From NCBI GenBank assembly GCA_964519365.1, contig CAZFHP010000006.1:1-41726 (forward strand): DNA of 41,726 nucleotides, given 5' to 3'. Below are positions 1 through 8,034 of the stretch, piece by piece. The notes under the pieces were generated by a model, which did no database searches, had not been told where the DNA came from, and was given only the letters and a program-made list of their open reading frames with translations. Every line of letters starts with the position of its first letter. Within the stretch, counting starts at the first letter, position 1. Source of the DNA: CAZFHP01 sp964519365. GTDB taxonomy: Bacteria > Babelota > Babeliae > Babelales > RVW-14. Made by a program: the position numbers and the translations under genes.

Positions 1-1
1 A

Positions 2-433
2 ACAGAAGTAAATCAAACAGAATTTTTACTTTTAAACAAAGGGAATGCAACAAAACATCATGGGGTTACGGGACAATTTGAAGTATGCTTAGAGGCGGTT
101 CGTTTGTGGCGGGGATTGTGTGCTAAATTAGCGTATCAATTTATTAAGCATCAAACAGATCGTTTAACGACGTCAGATCCTAATTTTAATAACGACATTA
201 TTAATACGGCTCGTAGCCTAAATGGCTGGGAAGCACATAATGCAATGCTGAGTATTGGATATGATTTTTCTACGTTTGGAAATAGCAAAAATAATAGTGG
301 GCAAAGATCTCGTGCAGAAAGAATTTGGAAGTCCCTTGCCCCACAGTTTAGCTTATTTTATAAATTCCCAATTTATGGTAAAGCGATTATTGATTCCCAT
401 ACGTTTGGGGCGCAATTGGGATTAAGTTTTTAG
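2..433 (+). CDS. Outer-membrane beta-barrel protein, C-terminal part (5' end outside window)
   Basis: The reading frame is open from the first full codon of the window to a TAG at 431-433, so this is the 3' end of a longer gene. The last residues, HTFGAQLGLSF, alternate hydrophobic and polar positions and end in phenylalanine. That is the usual C-terminal beta-signal recognised by the BAM assembly machinery. Other stretches such as LSIGYDFSTF also look like amphipathic beta strands. An outer-membrane barrel is therefore likely, but the substrate or porin family cannot be named from this fragment. Its stop codon abuts the stop of the convergent phosphatase gene with no spacer. Confidence 0.6.
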   Translation, partial: TEVNQTEFLLLNKGNATKHHGVTGQFEVCLEAVRLWRGLCAKLAYQFIKHQTDRLTTSDPNFNNDIINTARSLNGWEAHNAMLSIGYDFSTFGNSKNNSGQRSRAERIWKSLAPQFSLFYKFPIYGKAIIDSHTFGAQLGLSF

Positions 434-1306
434 TTAGCCCAAGATCCAATCAGGTCTGATACACCAATATGTTGCTAATTGCTCCGCGACATTTTGGGTA
501 AACCTATCAGAGAATGCCCATTTTATTCCCTGCCAAGCATCAACGACTGCGTGTTTTTCTGGAAATACATAACTTGTTTTATGGGAAAATCTTTTTGCGC
601 TGAATTGTTTTTTTGCATTTGTTTTTATTTGAGCGAAATCTAATTCTTTTAGGTCGGTTGTTATGTCTCTATCTTCGATAAGTTGGGCGAGTGTTTTTGC
701 GTCCCATCTTTCTTTGCCAAGTTTTGCGATCCAATAGTCTTCTTCGGGCTTATAAACTTTCCATAATCCTGCAAATTCACTTGTTCTGTCTGCCCCTTGT
801 TTACAATGACCCAGGACGGGGCCTCTTCTTGCCTTAAATATTTCCAGCACGTGTATTACTTGTTCTTGTGTCAGTAATTTTTGTCCACGTGTTGAAATTT
901 TGTAAAATCTTATCCCTAATGCACGTGCAATTGTTTCTTCTTTTTGCATCCAGTCGAGACCTTCTCCCCAGGCACGGTTTTCATTGTCGTTTCGAAATCT
1001 AATGATTGTTGTTATGCCATAACGACGAATGTACTCAGGCAATAATTGTGGGTCAATTTGATTTGACCGATAACATTGTTCTTCTTCTACTGGATAAAAA
1101 TTTGTATTTGTTCGGGCATACCAATAAGTTTGCCAACACCATGCATCTTCAGATGGAATAGCAGGAAGCATTTTAGGCTTATGTCGTTTGCTTTGTTTTT
1201 GTTCTATTTTTCTTTCTGGTCTGCGTTTTGCCGCGTTGAGATTTAGATTACACGTTAAGAGTGTCAGCATGACAGAAAACGCAAGAAGTTTTTTTGAGTT
1301 TTTCAT
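434..1306 (-). CDS. Exported protein tyrosine / dual-specificity phosphatase-like protein
   Basis: The protein has 290 residues from the ATG at 1306. That start follows a purine-rich site (GGGGGATTCTT before ATG) and begins a clear signal peptide, MKNSKKLLAFSVMLTLL, ending near residue 25. An upstream in-frame ATG at 1333 would bury the signal peptide and is less likely. Residues 167-175 read HCKQGADRT, the Cys-X5-Arg P-loop of tyrosine phosphatases, with Cys168 as nucleophile and Arg174 for phosphate binding. The preceding GITTIIRFR and FYKISTRGQ segments fit the same fold, most like the bacterial periplasmic TpbA-type group. It should hydrolyse phosphotyrosine or a related phosphoester outside the cytoplasm. 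Whether it acts in the periplasm or on a host target is unknown. Confidence 0.85.
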   Translation of the reverse strand: MKNSKKLLAFSVMLTLLTCNLNLNAAKRRPERKIEQKQSKRHKPKMLPAIPSEDAWCWQTYWYARTNTNFYPVEEEQCYRSNQIDPQLLPEYIRRYGITTIIRFRNDNENRAWGEGLDWMQKEETIARALGIRFYKISTRGQKLLTQEQVIHVLEIFKARRGPVLGHCKQGADRTSEFAGLWKVYKPEEDYWIAKLGKERWDAKTLAQLIEDRDITTDLKELDFAQIKTNAKKQFSAKRFSHKTSYVFPEKHAVVDAWQGIKWAFSDRFTQNVAEQLATYWCIRPDWILG

Positions 1307-1332
1307 AAGAATCCCCCATTCAAATTGAAACA

Positions 1333-1338
1333 ATTATA
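1333..1338 (-). promoter_or_regulatory. Candidate -10 box for the phosphatase gene
   Basis: Read on the minus strand this is a perfect TATAAT, placed about 27 bases before the ATG at 1306. No convincing -35 box lies 17 bases upstream, so the call rests on the -10 hexamer and its position. Confidence 0.4.
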
Positions 1339-1497
1339 CTTTTACATCTTATGGTAGAGCTTAGCAAAGTGCGCAAAATGCGTCAAACGTTCTTTCCCCG
1401 GGCTTATCTTGTAATTCTTTTGTTATTAAAAATATGCGGTTTTTTGCGTGTTTTTGCTTTTCCCCTGATTTCTATTAGATTTTGTGTGAGGCTTGAT

Positions 1498-3573
1498 ATG
1501 TTAATTCACAATGTACTTTTTTTTCTTGTGAGTGTTTTGCTGAATACATCGTTATTGTTTCCCAATTATTCTTGTGTTGATTTAAATTTTAATTCAGAGC
1601 AAGAATTCCATTCCCATCGATCGATATGGGACAATCGAAATATCTATTCGCATAATAATTATTCACAAGAAGCTCGAGATAATCTTGTAAATAATATTTA
1701 CCAAAAGAAGCATGCAATAGAAATTGTTCAAAAGATGTCTTTGTCTGAAATGGTAAACGCTTTTAGCCATATAGATTCACGAAATCTTTTTGAGCATTAT
1801 CATCTTTATCATATTGTGAATTATCGAGATTATATTTGTTCTCTTCCCGGCTATGACGATTTTATACAGGAGCTTAACTATAAGCTTGAACATGATCATA
1901 GTTTCAGAAAAAGTCTTCGATATTTATATGGGTTTGATGGTAAATATGGCTTTAAAGATTTTGTTCGTTGGGAAGCTCAAAGAATAAGAGACAAGCAAGT
2001 TGAACAAGTTAAACAAGAAACGTATCGTCAAGAATTATTACACAAGCAGTATTTAGAAGAAAAACGTATTAAACGAGAAGCTCAGGAGTATGCCTTGCAG
2101 CTTGAGAATGTTCAGGAGTTAGATGCACTAAGTGCAAGGTTTGCAGGGCAACAAAAACAAGGACAACATTTTTGTGACCAAGAACTTTTAGAGCGTTATG
2201 CTCAAAGAATATGTGCGTTAAATGAAACGATAAAAAATAACGGACAATTATTTGATTATTCAAAAAAAGTTGCGCATTTTAATTTTACAGATCCCTATAG
2301 ATATGTGTTTAAACATTGTTGCGGGACGGTACTTGATAAGCAACTACATAGAGAGTTATGTGATACGCGAACAAGAGCAACAAAGTTCTTGTCTTATCAT
2401 AACGAAAATTTTCAAATTCATGATTTGTGTGCTATTGTCAATTATTTTACAGCATTAGCTAAAGAAGAACGAAATCCTATTATTGCATTTAATCTCTCTG
2501 ATTTCTCGTATTATTTGGTACAAGCGGCACAAGGTTTTGGGTACGCAACAGAAATTATTTTTAAGGGGACAGCTCGAGGTGTCACAAATCTTGTTAAGCA
2601 TAATCTTGCTTTTTGCCAGGCATTAGTAACGCATCCTGTAGATGATATTGTAAAGCCTTTAGCTCAAGCTGGAATTGCTTTGGGGCAAGCTTTATATAAA
2701 ACAGTGTGTTTGGTTAAAAAAGACCCTGGTGCTTGTTCAGAAAAAATTCTTTCGTTAACAAAAAACCTGTGTAGTGAAGTTACTAACGATCCAGAAAAAG
2801 CTTTTTCAACAGTTATAGAATTGTTTTTGTCGTTTAAAGCAACGTCTATGCTTAAGCTTCATAATATTCAAGGGTTAACTCGTTTTTTTTCGCAACAAGA
2901 ACGTGTTGTTCGATGTTTACGGGGGGCATCAGAGATTGTTGAAAAAATTACTGTTCCCATAAAGCATGTTGTTTCAGAAGCTGCGAGTCTTGTTTCTATT
3001 GGCCTTGAGAATGGTAAAACAGCTTTGAAAAATCTCATAAACGTTGTTAAAGAGCAGCCAGAAGTTGTTGCGATAAGTGATATTGCTGCATTGAAGTTGG
3101 GGCCAGAGTGTTATAAGGATGCTGCGAAATTATCTAAAAAAATAAAGAATTCCTTTGATTTTTTTGGTTTGAAAATACGTAATATTGGGGATGATATTCT
3201 CGATAAAATGGAACTAATTGGAGGGCATACGCTACAAAAACACGTAAGCTTGTCTGATCAATACCTTATCAATAGGGCGCGATATGAAGATATTGTTGCA
3301 GTGACAACATTTACAAATAAGCGTATTGCTATAAATGCAGTTAAGCAAAATTTAAGAAACAATATAGATCAAATTAAGGAATGGTTTTTTAAGAGTGATC
3401 GAGATATTAAGATGTTTGAGTGTTCTCACAAATATCCAGTAGGAAGAGGTGTTTTGCGTAAGAAAAAAAATATTGTGAGAGATTTAAAAAAAACGACAAT
3501 GATATTAATAAAAGATGATAAGAGTGAGTATGGATTTAAGATCTTAACATGTTTTCCTTCTATCAAAAAGTAA
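1498..3573 (+). CDS. Large exported toxin with C-terminal CdiA-CT/RNase A-like domain
   Basis: The 691-residue protein starts at the ATG at 1498. This start is chosen because the partial paralogue at 41495 begins at the same place, and because a signal peptide (MLIHNVLFFLVSVLL) follows at once. The middle is Lys/Glu/Gln-rich and probably coiled coil, then helical with several short hydrophobic stretches. The last ~117 residues carry the hallmarks of the bacterial RNase A-like toxin domain of CdiA C-termini: GGHTLQKHV at 575-583 with a candidate catalytic His577, then TTFTNKRIAINAV, the YPVGRGV turn and a final FKILTCFP strand. The family usually has Thr-X-Tyr in that last strand; here it is Thr-Cys-Phe. 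The expected activity is RNA cleavage. A small gene 11 bases downstream is the likely immunity gene. The exported N-terminus is not a CdiA-type haemagglutinin, so the delivery route is unknown. Confidence 0.75.
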   Translation: MLIHNVLFFLVSVLLNTSLLFPNYSCVDLNFNSEQEFHSHRSIWDNRNIYSHNNYSQEARDNLVNNIYQKKHAIEIVQKMSLSEMVNAFSHIDSRNLFEHYHLYHIVNYRDYICSLPGYDDFIQELNYKLEHDHSFRKSLRYLYGFDGKYGFKDFVRWEAQRIRDKQVEQVKQETYRQELLHKQYLEEKRIKREAQEYALQLENVQELDALSARFAGQQKQGQHFCDQELLERYAQRICALNETIKNNGQLFDYSKKVAHFNFTDPYRYVFKHCCGTVLDKQLHRELCDTRTRATKFLSYHNENFQIHDLCAIVNYFTALAKEERNPIIAFNLSDFSYYLVQAAQGFGYATEIIFKGTARGVTNLVKHNLAFCQALVTHPVDDIVKPLAQAGIALGQALYKTVCLVKKDPGACSEKILSLTKNLCSEVTNDPEKAFSTVIELFLSFKATSMLKLHNIQGLTRFFSQQERVVRCLRGASEIVEKITVPIKHVVSEAASLVSIGLENGKTALKNLINVVKEQPEVVAISDIAALKLGPECYKDAAKLSKKIKNSFDFFGLKIRNIGDDILDKMELIGGHTLQKHVSLSDQYLINRARYEDIVAVTTFTNKRIAINAVKQNLRNNIDQIKEWFFKSDRDIKMFECSHKYPVGRGVLRKKKNIVRDLKKTTMILIKDDKSEYGFKILTCFPSIKK

Positions 3574-3584
3574 AGAGAGATTTT

Positions 3585-3884
3585 ATGGAAATGATGAAAT
3601 ATTTTTTTGAATGTTGTTTTAATGTAAGTGAGGATTATAGGGATTTAAATTTTGTGATTGAGCGATTTAAAAAGGAAAAAGCAATAACACAAGAAAAATT
3701 AATTCAAGAATTACGTTTTATTATAGAAACAAGTCATTATGAGAAAGCTCAAAAATATATCGAAGAATATGGGTTGAGAGAAATGAGTTTAAGTAAAACA
3801 AAAGTGTTTATAAAATTTTTATATGACAAGCTTTGTGATATTCCAACAAATGTAACGCCAAATGATTTTTACAAAATTAAATGA
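3585..3884 (+). CDS. Probable immunity protein for the RNase A-like toxin
   Basis: This 99-residue protein has no signal peptide, as expected for a cytoplasmic immunity protein. The ATG at 3585 is preferred over an upstream alternative overlapping the toxin gene, because a purine-rich AAAGAGAGA site lies just before it, right after the toxin stop. The protein is charged and helical (RFKKEKAITQEKLIQELRF). I do not recognise its family. The assignment is by position only: 11 bases downstream of a toxin gene, same strand, small and cytoplasmic. Confidence 0.6.
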   Translation: MEMMKYFFECCFNVSEDYRDLNFVIERFKKEKAITQEKLIQELRFIIETSHYEKAQKYIEEYGLREMSLSKTKVFIKFLYDKLCDIPTNVTPNDFYKIK

Positions 3885-3971
3885 GACAATAGTTCGTTAC
3901 ACGAGATTTTGTACATGGCTTTTTTTTCTGGTACTTTTTTTCTCGGGAGTGTTTTTCTGAACTTCAGATTA

Positions 3972-4880
3972 TTATATAAGCTCTGGAATATAGTGCATGT
4001 GTGGGGCTTTGTTATTAAATCGGCAAAGAGGCTCGATGTCAATTTTGAATCCCATAGTAAATTCTTCGAGTAATTCTTCAGTTGTTAAAAAACTCATATT
4101 GCGATCTTTTTTATTTTCCTGGACGATATTGAGTGGGATATTTACCATTTTTGAGTGTTCATAACAAAGACCAAACTTTTTTGGACAAGCCCATGTTGCC
4201 CAGATGCGTTCAAGGCCATTGGGTGATCCATAGTTAAGTTCGTAAAAACAATTGCGAATATCTTCTTTCTTGAATACTGTCATGTCGACAGATGACCAAA
4301 ACTCCCAATCATAAGGTGCCCCGTTAAACTCCCATGAATAGATTCTTGATTCTATTTCTTTAAGATCTGGTAACGGGAAGTCATTGGTTATAGAAAGTGT
4401 ATAACATTGTGTGATATTTTTACCAAGACGTAAGTAAAAGCCATATGCGTCAGGTGTTTGCTCTAGAATAGTAACGCATTCATCAAGATCAATATAATCA
4501 GTTACTATAATATCATCGACCCCAAATAATATGTGTGTACTTTTTGATTCTTCAAACGTGAGATATAAAAATAGAGGTTTAAAATCAACATAGGGGTTAT
4601 CTTCGTCTTGTCTAAAAAAACGTACATGAGAAAAATCTTTTTTTAGTGTTTGATATGCCTGATCAAAATCGTCGTTACTTGCTCTGTAAAGCACAAACGT
4701 TTGGTTTAAATTCGTGATATATTTGTCTATAGATTCTAAGTATGCTTGCAACTGTAATGGCCGATCATAAGAAAAAATAACCAGATCTGTTGTGTACTTT
4801 TTTTCTAAGATTTTACTTTCAAGAGTAAATCCTAAAAGAATAACACACAAAACACAAAATAATTTTTTAAAAACTTTCAT
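3972..4880 (-). CDS. Exported glycosyltransferase-like protein (GT2-like)
   Basis: The 302-residue protein begins with a signal peptide (MKVFKKLFCVLCVILLGF). After it, TTDLVIFSYDRPLQLQAYL resembles the first strand and nucleotide-sugar loop of GT-A fold enzymes, and FGVDDIIVTD carries an acidic DD cluster where a metal-binding DXD motif is expected. It is the last gene of a run of three glycosyltransferase-like genes, overlapping the preceding one by 14 bases, so co-translation is likely. The donor and acceptor are unknown. An exported GT-A enzyme is odd, because nucleotide sugars are cytoplasmic, so it may work in a host compartment or be anchored facing an unusual side. The fold assignment is moderate. 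Confidence 0.6.
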   Translation of the reverse strand: MKVFKKLFCVLCVILLGFTLESKILEKKYTTDLVIFSYDRPLQLQAYLESIDKYITNLNQTFVLYRASNDDFDQAYQTLKKDFSHVRFFRQDEDNPYVDFKPLFLYLTFEESKSTHILFGVDDIIVTDYIDLDECVTILEQTPDAYGFYLRLGKNITQCYTLSITNDFPLPDLKEIESRIYSWEFNGAPYDWEFWSSVDMTVFKKEDIRNCFYELNYGSPNGLERIWATWACPKKFGLCYEHSKMVNIPLNIVQENKKDRNMSFLTTEELLEEFTMGFKIDIEPLCRFNNKAPHMHYIPELI

Positions 4881-6081
4881 GATTATATTCTTTCTGGGTT
4901 AAGCGATACAAATTTTTTTCAAGTTTATTATTTTCTTTTTCAATGTCATATTCGCATTCAATTATTTTGCGTGCAATTGCGCACATGTGCTGCCAAGATT
5001 CGGGATGAGAGATAAGATAATCTATTTGTTGGGCAATAGCGTTGCTGTCTCGTTCTGGGACCAGTAGTCCCGATACTTTATCGTTAAGCAATTCTGCAGT
5101 GCCGCTATGATAGGTACTAATAACAGGTAGTCCCATAGCCATTGCTTCTTTGAGTGTGTTCGGTATGCCCTCTTGGTCTCCATTTTCAGCTGTTACTGAA
5201 GGGAGAATAAATATGTGTGATTCGGCGAGTTTTTTTGCAAGTTGTTCATGTGTATGCCAGCCAAGAATTTTTACGTTTTTTTCAAGAGATAAGTTTTTTA
5301 TAATTGTTTGATATGTTTGTTTGAGTGGTCCTTGCCCAATAAGTGTGTATTCAATATTTGGATATTGTGGGATAAGCTGTGCGATTGCACGAATGGCATA
5401 CTCGATACCCTTTTTTTCAACAAAACGTCCTGTTGTTATAATTTTTATTGAGGTGTTATCTTTGGCAAGAGATCGGGGTTTGTAAGTAAATTGATTAAGA
5501 TCAAGGGCTGAGTGATGTACGGTTATTTTTTTTGGATCACATCCAAGAGTTTCAAGCCTGCTTTTAAAATAAGAGCATATGGGTAAAAACAGATCTCCGA
5601 CGTTTAGTAATTCATCATAAGCATTAGGGTTTTGTCTGAGATAACTGCTTATATCGTAGCCTCTAAAGAAGCATGCAAGCTTACCCGTAAAGCCGTGTTT
5701 TTTTACTTCTGCAAACTGCTGTCCGAGTGTGCCGAATTGACACACGATAGCATCGAAATAATTTAAATCGATAGGGATTTCTTTGCAATATGTTTTTTGT
5801 TCAAGTTGATACGGTAAAAGTTGTTCAAAAGAGTTTTGTGAGCCTTTTTTGTGAGCAAAAATATGAATATCGTGTCCACGGTCAATTAAACCTGTGATTT
5901 GATTTAAAATAAATGTTTCTGATGGTTTAGGAAACGTACTGACTGCAAATAAAATTTTAAGGGGATGTTGTGGGGTGGTGGCGTTACTTTGAGTGATAAT
6001 TATTTTGCCGAAAATAAAACATGCTAAAAAAAATATTATTTTTTTTAATATGCGATGGTTGTTTATGTTATTATCGATCAT
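4867..6081 (-). CDS. Exported GT4-family glycosyltransferase, copy 2
   Basis: The 404-residue protein has an N-terminal hydrophobic segment (IIFFLACFIFGKIII, residues ~15-29) followed by a complete GT-B fold. PLKILFAVSTFP opens the N-terminal domain. IITTGRFVEKKGIEYAIRA begins the C-terminal donor domain. EGIPNTLKEAMAMGLPVIST with a following E carries the family's E-X7-E nucleotide-sugar site. It is a tandem paralogue of the gene immediately upstream and shares long identical stretches such as SRLETLGCDPKKI. The ATG at 6081 forms an ATGA overlap with the upstream stop, which indicates coupled translation. Sugar specificity cannot be read from the sequence. Confidence 0.85.
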   Translation of the reverse strand: MIDNNINNHRILKKIIFFLACFIFGKIIITQSNATTPQHPLKILFAVSTFPKPSETFILNQITGLIDRGHDIHIFAHKKGSQNSFEQLLPYQLEQKTYCKEIPIDLNYFDAIVCQFGTLGQQFAEVKKHGFTGKLACFFRGYDISSYLRQNPNAYDELLNVGDLFLPICSYFKSRLETLGCDPKKITVHHSALDLNQFTYKPRSLAKDNTSIKIITTGRFVEKKGIEYAIRAIAQLIPQYPNIEYTLIGQGPLKQTYQTIIKNLSLEKNVKILGWHTHEQLAKKLAESHIFILPSVTAENGDQEGIPNTLKEAMAMGLPVISTYHSGTAELLNDKVSGLLVPERDSNAIAQQIDYLISHPESWQHMCAIARKIIECEYDIEKENNKLEKNLYRLTQKEYNHESF

Positions 6082-7265
6082 GACGTTTCCATTAAGCGAT
6101 ATAAGATTTGTCCAAGTTTATTATTTTCTTTTTCAATGTCATATTCGTTTTCTATTTTTTTTCGTCCAGCTAAACTCATTTGAGCCCAAAGTTCTGGATG
6201 AGAAATAAGCGTGTCTATTTGTTGAGCAAGGGCGTTAATATCTCGTTCTGGAACAAGGAAGCCGGAATAGTTGTGCTTTATTAATTCAGGGATTCCACTA
6301 TGATATGTGCTAATAACAGGGAGTCCGATAGCCATTGCTTCTTTTAAAACAGTTGGAAGACCTTCTTGATCACCATTTTTTGCAGTTATTGATGGGAGAA
6401 TAAATATATGAGCATCATCTAATTTTGCTGCAAGTTCTTCATGTGTGTGCCATCCTAAAAGCGTAATGTTTTTTTCAACATGTAAATTGGTTATAAGTTT
6501 TTGATATGTTTGTTTGTGTGGGCCATCGCCAATTAAGATATATTCAAGATTTGGGTATGTAGGTATAAGTTTTGCTATTGCGTGAATTGCATACTCGATG
6601 CCCTTCTTTTCTACAAAGCGAGTCGTTGTTATAATTTTTATTGGTGTATTGTTAGACAAATTATTTGGAATGATTCTTTGTTTGTATGGAAATTGTTCGC
6701 GGTCAATCCCCGTATCGTGAACAATTATTTTTTTAGGATCACATCCCAATGTTTCAAGGCGGCTTTTAAAGTAATTACAGACAGGAAGAAAGAGATCTCC
6801 GACAGTAAATAAATGATCATAAATGTGGGGATTTTCTTTGATACATCGGCTTAAGTCGTAACCGCGAAAGCAGGTAGCAAGTTTTGCTTGAATACCATAT
6901 TTTTTAAGTGAGGCTAGTTTTATTCCTTCTGTGCCGAATTGACATAAAATAATATCAAATGAGTTTATATCTTGAGGAAGTTGTGCATAATGGGTTTTTT
7001 GTAAAAGATTATGTTTTGAAATGAGATCTGATTGGTACGGAGGCCCTTGATAAAAAGCAAATATATGAACGTCATGGCCGCGGTTAATGAGTCCCGCTAT
7101 TTGATTTAAAACAAATGTTTCAGAGGCTGCGGGGAATTGACTGACGACTACTAAAATTTTAAGTGTTTTTTTTTCTTGAAGAAATTTGTTTTGAGCTGTT
7201 ATTGTATTGAAATTAAAGCATAAAAATAGACAGAATAGTCTTAGAAAAAACAAGAAAGAAAACAT
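6078..7265 (-). CDS. Exported GT4-family glycosyltransferase, copy 1
   Basis: The start is ATG at 7265, preceded by GGAGAGAGT. A longer frame reaching 7367 would run through the tRNA-Ala gene and is rejected. The 395-residue protein begins MFSFLFFLRLFCLFLCF, a signal peptide or membrane anchor. It continues with the GT4 pattern: LKILVVVSQFP, TTRFVEKKGIEYAIHAIA and EGLPTVLKEAMAIGLPVIST. It pairs with copy 2 as a tandem duplication, with divergence mostly in the acceptor-binding N-terminal half. It begins 42 bases after the 3' end of tRNA-Ala, so it may be read from the tRNA promoter. Confidence 0.85.
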   Translation of the reverse strand: MFSFLFFLRLFCLFLCFNFNTITAQNKFLQEKKTLKILVVVSQFPAASETFVLNQIAGLINRGHDVHIFAFYQGPPYQSDLISKHNLLQKTHYAQLPQDINSFDIILCQFGTEGIKLASLKKYGIQAKLATCFRGYDLSRCIKENPHIYDHLFTVGDLFLPVCNYFKSRLETLGCDPKKIIVHDTGIDREQFPYKQRIIPNNLSNNTPIKIITTTRFVEKKGIEYAIHAIAKLIPTYPNLEYILIGDGPHKQTYQKLITNLHVEKNITLLGWHTHEELAAKLDDAHIFILPSITAKNGDQEGLPTVLKEAMAIGLPVISTYHSGIPELIKHNYSGFLVPERDINALAQQIDTLISHPELWAQMSLAGRKKIENEYDIEKENNKLGQILYRLMETS

Positions 7266-7306
7266 ACTCTCTCCAGTTCTGATCAGAAGATGCTGATTAA
7301 AACTAA

Positions 7307-7382
7307 TGGTGGAGGTAAGCGGAGTCGAACCGCTGGCCTCTCGCGTGCAAAGCGAGCGCTCTACCAACTGAGCTATACCCCC
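7307..7382 (-). tRNA. tRNA-Ala (anticodon TGC)
   Basis: The minus strand folds as a 76-base tRNA including an encoded CCA. The acceptor stem is GGGGGTA/TACCTCC and contains the G3:U70 wobble pair that is the alanine identity element. The anticodon stem-loop is CTCGC-TTTGCAC-GCGAG with anticodon TGC, and the T arm contains GGTTCGACTCC. It lies 58 bases downstream of tRNA-Ile, a common bacterial pairing, though here outside an rRNA operon. Confidence 0.95.
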
Positions 7383-7440
7383 GACACTATTTTTAGTTTA
7401 CCGTATTTTTTCTGTATTTCAATAGGTTTTTTAAAAAACC

Positions 7441-7517
7441 TGGTGGGCCTAAGTCGACTCGAACGACTGACCTCCCCGTTATCAGCGGGGTGCTCTAACC
7501 AACTGAGCTATAGGCCC
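7441..7517 (-). tRNA. tRNA-Ile (anticodon GAT)
   Basis: The minus strand folds as a 77-base tRNA with encoded CCA. The acceptor stem is GGGCCTA/TAGGCCC, the D arm is AGCTCAGTTGGTTAGAGC, the anticodon loop reads CTGATAA (GAT), and the T arm is GTCGTTCGAGTCGAC. It is first in the transcript behind the promoter at 7536-7564. Confidence 0.95.
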
Positions 7518-7535
7518 AACTACTAATGTGCGTTT

Positions 7536-7564
7536 ATTTTACTTTTTTCGTTGCGCGATTTCAA
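7536..7564 (-). promoter_or_regulatory. Sigma-70 promoter of the tRNA-Ile/tRNA-Ala transcript
   Basis: On the minus strand TTGAAA (-35, 7559-7564) and TAAAAT (-10, 7536-7541) are separated by exactly 17 bases. Each hexamer matches consensus at five of six positions. Initiation would fall a few bases before tRNA-Ile at 7517. Three glycosyltransferase genes follow the tRNAs with no other obvious promoter. Confidence 0.75.
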
Positions 7565-7677
7565 GCTTTTTCTCACATTTTTTTCTGATATTAAAAAAAG
7601 AACCCCCCAAATGCGTTATAAATGTATCGCAAAGCATTGATTTGGAGATGATAATGCGCTTTTAAATGGGTGTTTTC

Positions 7678-7707
7678 TTGACTATATTTCAAGAAATATA
7701 TTATATT
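7678..7707 (+). promoter_or_regulatory. Sigma-70 promoter of the small basic protein gene
   Basis: TTGACT (7678-7683) and TATATT (7702-7707) are 18 bases apart, each matching consensus at five of six positions. The predicted start of transcription leaves a leader of about 65 bases before the ATG at 7780. Confidence 0.55.
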
Positions 7708-7779
7708 TGTAATTGACGGGCTAAATTGCATATGAATTAGTTAAAAATTACAACGTTATACATACCAAGAAAGGAGATT

Positions 7780-7986
7780 ATGGGAAAAACAATACGATTT
7801 GATGCAAAATATCCTAATGAATTAACGAAAGATAAGAAAACAAAAAATAAAAAAACACGTCCGGTTGAAAAGGGGCGGCGTGATAAAGTTTCAAAAAAAA
7901 GTAAGCGATACTTAAAAGACAAGTTTTTACAGCGGACATGGCCGATTCCATCAGAAGATCCTAATAAAAAGGGCCAAAAGGTCTAA
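7780..7986 (+). CDS. Small, highly basic protein of unknown function
   Basis: This 68-residue protein has a strong ribosome binding site (AAGAAAGGAGATT before ATG), its own promoter and a hairpin after it, so it is very likely a real gene. About a third of its residues are Lys or Arg, with short KKTKNKKTR and RRDKVSKKSKR clusters. There is no signal peptide or membrane segment. It ends in a less charged tail (TWPIPSEDPNKKGQKV). The composition fits an RNA- or DNA-binding protein, for example ribosome- or nucleoid-associated. I do not recognise a family. Confidence 0.75.
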   Translation: MGKTIRFDAKYPNELTKDKKTKNKKTRPVEKGRRDKVSKKSKRYLKDKFLQRTWPIPSEDPNKKGQKV

Positions 7987-8034
7987 GAGCTTGTTGTTTT
8001 GAGTCTTTTGCTGTAAAATAAGTAGCAATGAAGC

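Noticed and set aside
1351..1497. Upstream extension of the toxin gene from ATG 1351
   Set aside because: It adds 49 residues before a clear signal peptide, and the paralogue at 41495 starts at the position equivalent to 1498.
3885..3971. Terminator after the RNase A-like toxin operon
   Set aside because: T runs are present, but no convincing GC-rich stem precedes them.
7265..7367. Longer N-terminus for the first GT4 protein
   Set aside because: It would translate through tRNA-Ala, while ATG 7265 has a ribosome binding site and starts a signal peptide.
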